NCBI GenBank assembly: GCA_026874595.1
Contig: CM049307.1
Coordinates: forward strand, 25,585,079-25,649,078
DNA length: 64,000 nucleotides
Source: Sipunculus nudus
Taxonomy: Eukaryota > Annelida > Sipuncula > Golfingiida > Sipunculidae
Direction of reading: 5' to 3'
Shown here one piece after another: positions 48,148 to 60,100 of this stretch. Position 1 is the stretch's first letter. Every line of letters starts with the position of its first letter. The notes beneath the pieces were generated by a model. It did no database searches, was not told where the DNA came from, and saw nothing but the letters and a program-made list of their open reading frames with translations. The translations under genes and the position numbers were made by a program.

Positions 48148-51100
48148 CTGGTACATAAAAGAAAATAAACAATTTAACTAAAATACATGATGAGGCTAAA
48201 TATACATGATATGCACTTATGATACTGAAAATTAAATAGTCAAGATAGCAAGTTTGCTAAAAAAAAACACTGAAAATGAATTTATTTTAGTTGTAATTTC
48301 TGATTTGTATGACAATCACTGAACTCAATTAACAGATTTAGTAACATTTAGAGAACCTTTATTGCTTGTTTCTCTAATTATTCTAGTCTTTATTGATATA
48401 TAATCTAGAAGAGATTGAATACCCATGATTTACTGCAGTATCCAATTACAAGCTTGAAGCACCAGAAGGTTCTGAACATACTGAAAGTTTATGATTTGCT
48501 CAGATTTTCTATGCCACAATTTCCATGACAGTATAATGAAAGTACCCTCACACCAAGCAGAGTTTGAGGAATTTCTATAATACTGTCCTAATAACTCCTA
48601 AATCATTGAAAATTGCAAAAAAAATCAGGATATGCAAGGCCTGCTTTATAGAAATGAAATAACTTATGAAGGATTTTGATGCCAAAAGATGAGAAATGTC
48701 ACTTGAATCAATTTGATAGGATAAATGTCAATTTGATGTGACACAGAGAAATGTTAATGAAACCTTCAGGCTCCCCATTATGCATTATACAAGACTGTAT
48801 ACCTAAGGACTGTGACCATCCTATCCTTGTGGCTGTGTCAGCTGGAAGGTCATCAATGGTCACCTCAAAGTACCAGCTGCCTCTAGTTACACCTGTTAAC
48901 GAGTATATTATTAATCATATAAAAGGCTCAAATGGTTATAAATAGTTATGAGATGGTTAAAAACCCTGTTGTGACTTACACTAATCAGATCTGATTATTT
49001 TTGCTTTTCTTTTAAATTTAGGGCTCCAGTTAACATCCATTTGTTCAAATGACTTGAAATATGAACATACTTATCACTGAGGTAGACAGGAGGGTGCGTT
49101 TTAAGGAATTTTTAAAAGTATCCACTCAGCCCTTTTTGATTGCCATGACAAATGGGACATATTAGATGACACCAAAAAAATAACTGGCACTAGCAATGTG
49201 ATCAGGAATGTTATTATTTCTATGAAATCCAATCACTAATTTAATGCAATGCCTTGATGTTCACTTCTTATTTCAAAAGGTTAAAACTAGCAGTGTGCCA
49301 ATTAATCAATTATTTAGATGATCGGTTGTTTTCTTTCATAACTGATTAAACTGGTTGCATTTTTCCATACTCAATGACGAACGATTATGTATGCACATCC
49401 AAAGAAGTCCTATTATCCAGATAAAATATTCTAATTCTGGCAGAGCTATAAGAAAGACGGGGCACAAAATAGCAATAAGAAAGATGGGCATAAAATAGCA
49501 AATGTTCAGCATTAAAACTTCACTTTGAGAAATGAACAAGTGTAAAAAATCCAGACTTTTCAGCATGATGTGAAGTTAATTTTAATTTAACTGGTCAATA
49601 TTTTAGGTATAGGTCTATATTGCAGATGTCACAATCATATAGAGGGTAATATAATAATCTATCACCATCAATCATTCACTGAAAATGGTTTTACAACCAA
49701 TGCCTACCACATGTTAAAACATGTTTGTGACAGGCAATCTATTATTAAATATTGTTGTACAGAACTTATTACACTCACCATGGGTAGCCCTGATCATACT
49801 GTAGCCCTTCTCTCCAGAGACTGTTGAACGATTATCTGATACTTTCACCTGTGGTGCTGGAAGAGACAACAAATGCAGTAAATATAATGTAACCTTTATT
49901 TATTTTACATGGATTGTACAACTAGTTATAATAACTAATATGAGGTACTCTCCATGGCTCAGATGGTTGGAGTCTGGTAATCTATTGAGGTGGAGGAAAC
50001 CAGAGGACTGGGAAAACACCACCAACCATGGATGGGCATTTACAAACCACACTTGGGGAATGAACCCTGGTCACCAGCGGAGGGAATCTGAGCATGTTAC
50101 CACTCAACTGTCCAATTCACATATGTCTCACAATTACTCTAACAGCTTCAGCTCACAAATTAATTATTCAAAACGATAAAATATTGTCTGAAACTAGATG
50201 TGTCAGAACGACACGAATGCCCCCGCCTGGGGCAAATTAGAAACATTTGTAAAATTTTGAAAAAATTTTTAAATTCAGGAGGTGTCTTATGGTCAAAAGT
50301 AGGTCAACAAGGGCAAAATGCAAACTCGATCTGTAACGGGTCATTATCAAGCAACACACCAAAAATCATGCCAGTATATGCAGGCATTGTGAAAAAAAGT
50401 CCATACATGTGCATGTAACTGTCATTATCTGCCTACACACCAAAAATCAGGCCAATATCTGCAGGCACTGCGAAAAAAAGTCCGTACTTGTGTATTTGTC
50501 ATGAAATTTCTATTTTTCATGAAATTTTCTAAGTTTAGGAGCCGTAAAACGGTCAAAAGTAGGTCAACCTGGACGAAACGCGAACTCGATCTGTAACTGG
50601 TCTATATCTGCCCACACACAAAAAATCAGGCCAATATCTGCAGGCATTGCGAAAAAAAGTCCGTACAACTGTTTGATTTCGGAAGGACTGAAGGACGGAA
50701 GGACGGAATGACGGACATGGGTAAAACTATATGCCTCGGCCACTTTGTGGCGGGGGCATAAAAAAACTTATGCATGCAAGAATGAGTACAGTCAAACCTT
50801 TTTGATATTTTGAACAATATTTAAAAACAAAATATAAAAGAAACATATGGAAATTATTTTTTAATCTACAAGAAGCAGACATTTCATTCAAAAAAGTTTG
50901 CAGCAGTTGTAATCAAGTGTTGCATAATGGATGCATAATGTTGCCAGTAATGCAAATTTTTAACTAGAATATAACTTTTAACCTAATTTCTTGCGCAATC
51001 GCCTCAAGACCAAATTTTGATATACTTTTTTTTTAAACTTTACTTATAAGTTTCAGGTGTAGGTAACCACCTCCATTTCTTTTAAATGTTAGATTCACTA

Positions 51101-54100
51101 AGTTTGTTCATTTGCAGAATTCTAATTCCATTTGGGACTACTTAACAGGTTTTTAGCACACATTTCCTATCATTTATATCCTGATGTTAACCAGGCCTGG
51201 TGGCTCCTGCACCTGCAAGTCCGTGTATATAATTATCCCAATTGCTGGGTCATAACACTAAAGTAATCCCAAAAAGCATACTCATTGTGGGAGCTGACAC
51301 TGAAAACATTATACTGCTCCTCAGCTGAGATTTAAACTCATGATCTCCCAGCTTTTTTTCCTGTGCTCCAGGCCTGGACAACAAAAACTGGTATGTTTTG
51401 ATATAATAAATGTGTTACACAGTAAATGACACTAATTTCCTCTACAAGATGCAAGCACAGCAGGGAAACAATTTCTTACCAGAGGCAGATGTACATTGTA
51501 TAAACACAAAGAAGTGATAATACATGTACTACAGCTCTAGATGGATCAACCTCAAAATTTTATAAACTACTATACATCTATAGGTCCACATCTTGGAAAA
51601 TTTCATTATATCCATCCAAACCGTTTAAGGACAATTTGTCGGAATTACTACAAAGTTTAGGGCACATTTTAATGTTTTTTTCTAGTTTTTCAAGAACATA
51701 AATTTGGATTTTCAAGTTAAATTTTCAGGCAGTCCTCTTTGTCAGCCCTTTAGATGTCTGGTTTTCCTATGTTTTCTTTTTTATTCATGCATAATTCTAA
51801 TTTACAAAAGTACTGACCTATTAGTGAGGTCCTTGTTGACAGGTTAGAGCATGCCTTGTGCCTCTTAGTATGCAGTGGCCAACCATATTAGAGTGAAATT
51901 TAAGACCTTTTTAACAGAAACTGTTAAAAATAGCAATACTACACATTCAGAGTATTGAAAAAACATAGAAAATTTCAATGACTTTTGAGCTTGTTAAAAA
52001 CCCTATTTATACACAATCAAGCATACAAAAGTAAACAAGCAAACAAATATTTAGACAGAAGTAGTAGCAAAGATATCAATGTAAAATGAAACAAGGCCTA
52101 CAGGCCTAATGCGAACCTGTGCAATAAGATATATATCAATGCTTCCATGATTACATGCTTGACCATTAGCATTATTTGAAAAGTACTTGCTTACTTTTCA
52201 AGTACATGTGTGACATGTACTTGTACAAGGTAAGTACTGAACATTTTGAACCCAAGTACAAGCACCAAATAAACAAACATCACACCTAAAATATTGGCAT
52301 AGTTGCACACAACACATACATGATTGAAGATGGTGCCATCAGTCTTGTGTATGATAAAGCCATCCAAGATCTATGGACAAGCAACACTTCAGAACAATAC
52401 TTCAAACCACTGTGGAGCTATGTGCACAGATACACAAAAACAATTGTAAGTGGTGCTACAAGTCTTGTATACAATAAAACTATTCGAGATTTATGGACAT
52501 GCACAATATCAGGCTGACATGTCAAATCACTCCTGAGAAACAAGCAAAGACAAATCTGAAATAATTGGAAGTCTGCCAAGCTATATATAGATACAGACAA
52601 AATATTGGCCTGTTGTCAAAGCTGTTTACACATAATGAAAGACTGACTACAATGCTTTTGCTGACATATATGTATTCATAAGATTGTTTTATAATATATG
52701 TGTAGAATATTAACAGAATGATGCTTATCAAAGCATAATCAGAATACAGATATGTTTTATCCATGGATTAATCTTACACATAAGTTGGATATGGCCACAT
52801 ATTATTTATGTTGCCTGTTCAGCTCAGTCTATATACCCACAGAGCTCAGTCTGTTACTACAATAATTCTACTAGCTTTGTCTACCAAATTATATCTCAGT
52901 CCTTTCATAGTTTAATGTCCAAAAATTTGGTCCAAATCATTTAAGTAAACTTGAACAATGGCCACCTAAAAATAATTTCTGTGCATTGTTACAGAATTTG
53001 AAACAACAGTTTTGCAGAAGAAGAACACTGCAGCCCTCAGACTGATATAGGCTTACTTTGCCACAAGACAAACTTCAGTTTTCTATGAGCTTACCAAAAA
53101 TATAGGAACTCTATCTATTCTTATACAATTGAGAGAACCCTACTGTAGGATAATTCTTGTGAAAAATTAAACCCTTTGGCTTGACAGTTTCACCATGAAA
53201 CATTTTTAATGTAGTAGCTGAAAGGTACTAAAATTATTAGGTTTTTGCCCATAAAGAGACTGGCAAACGTAGGTGGTGCCACAAAAACTTCATTTTCAAA
53301 TATGAGTCATGTGACCAACATTTGCACAAAAATTGGTGATGCTAGCTCCTGTTGTATTTTTAGCTCAGCTGACTTTCAGTCATGCTGGGCTATAGCGATG
53401 GGTCTTTGTCCGTCGTCCTTCCGTCTGTCCGTCCGTCCGGCCGTCCGTTAGCAGGGCACAAATCGTAACCATTAGGGCTAGGGCCATGAACCCTATGCAG
53501 TCTTAGAGGTTATAAAAAGATCTCCTTGCAAACCTGAAATTAGGTCACTGCGACCTATATTCTCGAAGTTATGGGGTGTGTTTGCACCCCCCAGTAAATA
53601 ACTCTTTGAGACAAAATTTTCATCCCAAACCTTCCATCTTTCACATACAGCTCACCTACCAACAGGGGAAGAACCATAATTTTTTTTAGGTCAAAAGGTC
53701 AAAGGTCAAGGTCACAGGAGCCTCTTCTTTGAAAAGCCTGTGGATGCATTTTAAGCCAACCCTTTCATCCCAATTCTTTAATTTTTCACATATAGCTCAC
53801 CTACTAAGTTGGAGAAGAATCCTATAGATTTTGAGGTCACAAGGTCAAAGGTCAGGGTCACAGGATCCACTTCTTTGAAAAGGTTGTGGACACATTTCAA
53901 GCTAGACTTTTCATTCCAAACCTTCCAGCACTGATATCGCTTCTCTGCCAACAGGGGAAAAGACCTGTTGATTTTGAGGTCAAAGGTCAAGTTCACAGCA
54001 CCCACTTCTTGCGTGGAGTCATTTTCAGGCAAACTTTTCAATCTGTACCTTCCATCTGTCATATATGGCTTACCTACCAATTAGGGAAGAAGCCTATTGA

Positions 54101-57100
54101 TGTTGAGGTCAAAAAGTCAAAGGTCAAGGTCACAATATTTAATTGTTCTAAATGCTTGTGAGCATATTTCAAGTGTAACTGTTCAACCCAAACCATCAGT
54201 CTTTCACATATGCCACATCTATGCATCACTCAGTTTGACTCAAACTTCATATTTATGGGTCTTTTTGCTTGAATAAATAACTTATTGATTTTGGGGTCAG
54301 CAGGTTAAAGGTTGCAGGTCAAAGTTATTCACCCATTGGTTGCCAAGTAATTACACCAGATTTAAGTGGTTAGTAGTTACCCATCATTTAGAAAGAATCC
54401 AGTTGATATATGGGCAAAAGGCCAAGGTCATAGGTCAGGGATGTTCACAATTACTTATTTTATAGACCATCTCTATTTTTCTTGTATATATAACCATCCC
54501 ACTCCAGCTGGTACATCTCCCTGTGTGGCTGTAATTGTGAGTGACACTGGTGACATATGACTCCCTTTTGTATCAGCCTATTAAGTGATAAGGCTCAGTG
54601 ATAAGTACTTCTTTACTTCATAACAAAAACACTGTTGTCAGAATGGTTCAGCCAGGCATTAAGACTATGAGAGTATAGTATTAAGGTTTAGCTACTGATT
54701 TATAAGATGATGGGAACATTTTGCAGTTTATTTTATGGAATCCTAGCAATAAACTTAGTTTCCTAGATATCTGAATATTTTAATATATATCACCACATAT
54801 AAAAAAGCAAGTGTTTGTTCTCATAATATGTGGATGTGTACCTTGATTTAGGATGGCTTTTTGTTTTATTTCAAGACTCTTAGTCATGCTTTCTGCATTT
54901 CTTTTCTTTCAGGTTGGCAGTTTACCTACCCTGCTGACCTAATTGAAAAGCAGAGTGATAATAAAAAATATTGGACTTACACTTTTTACAATTGCATATC
55001 TATAAATCTGATATGAGGGCCTGGACATGCCTTTTGAATTATTTTTGGCATTCATTACTGGATAATTTGCCCGAGTTTGGTCTCTTATTGGAGAATGTGG
55101 GATATCAAATGTCATACTTGTCAGAAATCCATAATGTTTGCCAGTTAGCCACCTTAGAAATTCTTTCTTCAGTGCAGTTTCAGTAATTTTTCTTTAATGT
55201 TTGGTCCGATTTAGAGAATGTTTGTTGTCTGATTTTGGACTTGTCAGAAGTCCAATATGGCCACCAGGCAACCATCTTTTAATTCCTTTTGATCATATTA
55301 TCTCAAGAACAGTTAAAGTGAATGCAGTTGGATGTATATTTATGTAATCTTGAAAAGGATTGGGTCAAATATTTCTGAATAAATATTATCATCATTTATA
55401 AAAGTGCAGTACAGTTGGCTTGTATTGAATAAAAATTCATACAGAAGCACCTGTTTCTCAATAATTCTTGCATGTATTTCCTTGATTTTTGCTATATATT
55501 TTGATCTTATATTTTCCCTTTGTGGTGTTCCTTTGAGACTGACAGGTTTCAAGCAAGCTGTTGGAATAGTTCCTGATAGCTTAACAATCATGCATTTTCC
55601 TCAGACCATCAATTCACTGTGTTTTAACCAGACATAGGTGATATATATTTCTGTTGTCATAGAAAATTTTCAACAAATTGGCAAATTGGTTCTTCAAAAT
55701 TTGACTGGAAGTTGTGAATCTCAGTCCATGATGTCACAGGTCATGCTTGGCAGCTGAGCGTCATGACCCATGGGTCACTTGTTTAAAATTGTTATGTTAG
55801 TATGCTTACTTGGCCAAATGACTAAGTTCAAATTCCTGTAACTCGGTTAAAATTCATAGAACCTAAACATTTGAACAAACTTGAGAAAGCTCATCTCTGG
55901 GATCATTACTGTAAAATACTGAACAATTTGGCTAAAAATTTCAGAGAAGAAGGTTTTCAAGCTTTTTCCCCCATAAAATGTAAGTTGATGCAGGTGGGGC
56001 CACATAAAGCTCAATCCCACAGCATTTGACATGTGACTGATATTTGCATAAGATTTGGTGATGCTAGCTCCTGCTGTTCCTGAGAAATTATGGGTTAATG
56101 TACTGATGAAAGATGACCCCAATACAAAAAAGGTGGATGCAGGTGGCACGACTGATACCTAAATTTCAATTATGACTCTTGTGACTAACATTTACATAAA
56201 CTTTGGTGATGATAGCTCATGCTGTTTCTGAGACTGTAATTTTAGTATGCTTTTTTGGCTGAATGATTATGTTCAGCTTCCTATAACTCACCAAATCACC
56301 AAACTGGAACCATTCAAACCAACATAAGAGTGATTGTTTCTGGGATTATTTCTTTGAAAAATATTGAACAATTTGGCTGGACAGTTTTGGAGAAGAAGAA
56401 TTGTAAAGTTTTTTTTAGATTTTCCTCATAAAATCAAGGTCAATGCCAAAATAAGCTCAATCTGAAAGAGTTTTTTAGATGACTGATTTGTTGCACAAAA
56501 TTTGGTGATGCTAGCTCCTGTCATATTTTAGATAGTGTGGGTTAATGTACAGACGACGGCCGATGACCAAAGCCACACCATCACATAATCTGACAGGTTT
56601 GCTAATAAACTTGTAATGAATGAAGTAAGAAGAACATCCAATGTTACCTCTGTCATGAAGTGCCAGTGCTACCTTTGGTTCCAGGTAAGTACGATACAGG
56701 TAGCCTGGAATTGGCTTGCCGGCCCACTCAATACTCTCATCAAACGCCTGCCTGTTGGGGGCATGGGGGTCAGGTTCAGCTAAGATGTATCTGTAGCCAT
56801 CCTTGTTAAATGGGTGTTCTGCTGGAAAACCTGTAGGGGCTATCTTTGTTGAAGCCACCTCACTATAATGAAATAAAAAAATGTCCTGAGAGAAAACATT
56901 TGTATACAGACATAGTATAAAATGGATGACTTTCTAAAGTACCTCTTCCATAAATTTACTCATATATATGCATGATCATTGTGTCTGTGCTAAATATCTG
57001 TCCATAAGAAATAACCAGCCTAATACATCCAATTGTTTATAATTATTGATGTTAGACTTGTGTACCACTAGACATAGATTTGAATCTGCGATTGAAATTT

Positions 57101-60100
57101 CAGATATTTACCCCTGGTAAAGTCACCTTGATGTTTAAAGTTGAGTTTGTTAGGCCCTTGCCTGTTGGCATGACAATACATACCCTCTTTTTTGTCTTGT
57201 TCCCTGGGCAACAAACCCTTCACCTGGAGCCTTTCTCTTTGTGCTGCGAGTCTTTGATGCCGCTAAAACACACAAAGGGTCTTTGTTAACAAATTATTAA
57301 AATGGTATTAATGTGTATCAATTTACTGTACTGGCTGAAAACATAACAACATATATATTCATACCATATCTAATTATCTAATATCTAATATCTAATTGAT
57401 CAAACAACATGGTGTTTATCCATGTCATTAACACTACACATATTCATATACATTTATATAATAAACTTAAGTCAATTTGACCCGCAAACGTACACATTAT
57501 ACTAAGAGTTATATTCTGTAACATCTAGTGGCAAACAAAGGAAACTGCTCTGGTATAAGGCCTCTGAACAAGATGGTTTCCATTTTTTAAGACAGGTGTT
57601 AATTGTTTTTTAAATAATGTGTTTGAACTGTCCACTAATTAAGGCAGGCAGTGATTTAAGGCTTAGTGTCTGATCAAGGTAATACTGTAGGCAATATACA
57701 TGTATATATCTAAATAAAAGTATCTGCATCTATTCTCTGTTGGAATTCAATATTATTTTCTAACCCTGGGTTCCTAGGAAACTTGCATAATTACAAAAAT
57801 ACCTGTTGTTATTGCAGGGAATCAGATCTAATTTCATCATTGATCATCAGAACAAAATGGTGGACCTCTACTGACCAATAATTGGAGATCCTCTAGTTTG
57901 CTTGACTGATGTATATAAGAGTAGACACTTCCTCATTAAAAAACCTAAGATACTTGCAAAATTTTGCAATCGATTATGGCACTACAAGATCAATCATCAG
58001 ATAAGCAATCTGACCGATCATAGATTATAATTGATCATCAGGCCAACACTACCTTTTGTTGTTTAAAAAATACTAACAAGCTTGGAATTTTGGTTTGTGA
58101 GAGCAGTCAAGGATAATAGGTGGCATCACCAATTTCTGGTGGATGACAACACTATTCAAGATGTTTAGTCAACTTGGTTATTGGATCAATCCATGCAAGA
58201 TTACTTGAGATATTTAAGAATTTGGTTGATTTTCTCCAAAAATGGATTAGGTCAAGGTCACTTTCCTAGTAAAGGTCATGACCTCATTTTAAATAGGGTT
58301 CTCCTCACCCATATCTATGCACATGTCAAGTTTGGTCAAGATCCTTGAATATTTTTTTAGTTATCTCGCAGATTTATCTGTGGCAGCAGCAACAAGACCA
58401 ACATAAAACCATAGTAACCCCCTACTTTGTCTGGGGATACAATGAAATATGCCAGTGAATAAAGCTGGTGAACTCTTCCCATGGAAACCTAGCCCTGATG
58501 AACCCAGCCAGAGTCGCACAGACCTGTCCAAGTGACAGAACGGGTAATATGCTAGTATATATAATTAACAGTGGAAGCTGGAACAACAATGAATAATTAC
58601 ATATCTTCCATTTTTGAATATATACAAAACAATGAAAGTAGTTTCTGTACATTGTGGTTATGGGACTATTTTTTCCACTCACTTGGTGCAGCTTCCTTGG
58701 TGACAGTGTCTTGGGGTATTCCTCGTAAATCTGGTCTATACTGGCTCAGTGCTGCTTTGAGACCATCATAATTAGGACCGATGATTGTCAAGTTCTGTAA
58801 AACAATACAATGCTTCATATTCAAATCGGTTTTATTGCTACAGACTCTCATGTTATGGATGACCATTCAGTTTGATTTATTAAAATATGAAAAGTCTCAA
58901 TTTCTTCCCAAACATCTTTTGATTTGAAAGGAAAAGAGACCATGCAAACAGTGTAACAAAAATCTGATGACTGCAGTAACATTACCAAAATCATACATAT
59001 TAAGGTCAGTTAAAATTCTCTACTCAGGGGCTTACAATGTTGGGGCTTTAGATTTATTTTAACCATATTGCACAGTCACCATCAGTAGACTGCTCTGCTT
59101 GACGGTGACCATGTGCTAAGTTACAGCTCCATAAATGCAAGTCCCTAAGTTGAGAATTTTACTAATATTAAGGAATCTCTAGGGATAAGGATCTAAATTA
59201 CATAAATTGATCTTGCATATGGTTTCTTTAAACTTCTCAGAGGATGCAAAATTTGGTTTCATTAGAAAATACAGCCTTAATATTAGTGTAGCATAAAGAC
59301 AACCAAATAAAAAAGCAAACACAAAAATATGCAGGAAGTTTTATGATACAGGTCATTCAATGTCATTTTCCTATATGAGACAGTTGGTTAGTACGTGCAC
59401 TGATCTTTTACCTAAGGTAAGACATTCACGCCAGTTTTAAAGAATAGGTTATCTGTTTAATTTTGTGAGGTACACACTTAATGTACTTCACCATTCATTA
59501 ATGTATCACATGAATCATGTCATCTGACTGCGTTACGTGTTCAGTTTCACAGAATCTGCAGAAGGGCATCATGGTTAGAATTTGGCCCATATCCTGTGAG
59601 ACACCAACGGCTTCCCCTCCATTAATAACCATGTTTTTTTTAAATCTCCAATTAAACCGTATTGCAGGCATGTTAGTATTAAAATTTCCTGTTATGTAAT
59701 CAGCTCTTTCACTGGACAATCAAGTGCTAATTCTGTGCAGGTCTATCATACATTGGCATGATTTAAGCCAATGAAAAGTGATGCATTGCAACATATTGAA
59801 TATGGATTGTTAGAGTAAGATACCACATAATGGTTGCCCTGTGGTTTGGAACAAAATTAATTTCTGAGCCTGGGCAGCTTATGATCAGTGAAACGGCATG
59901 TAATGAATTTTAATGAGCACTAAATGACCAACCTTATTGACCAGGCTAAACACAGGGTCCCCAGGTATGTCTTCTCTATATGAGAAAATATCAGTGTCCT
60001 TAAGCTGTAAATAAACAAAATAACAATCATCCAATGCACCTGAAAAAAATAACAACTGCAATATGATGCAAGAAAATCAGGAAGGATTTGTATATCAATA

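Noticed and set aside
49955-50180. tRNA-derived SINE (A-box-like 'tggctcagatgg')
   Set aside because: The possible B box nearby is in the opposite orientation and at the wrong distance, and no poly(A) or simple tail was seen.
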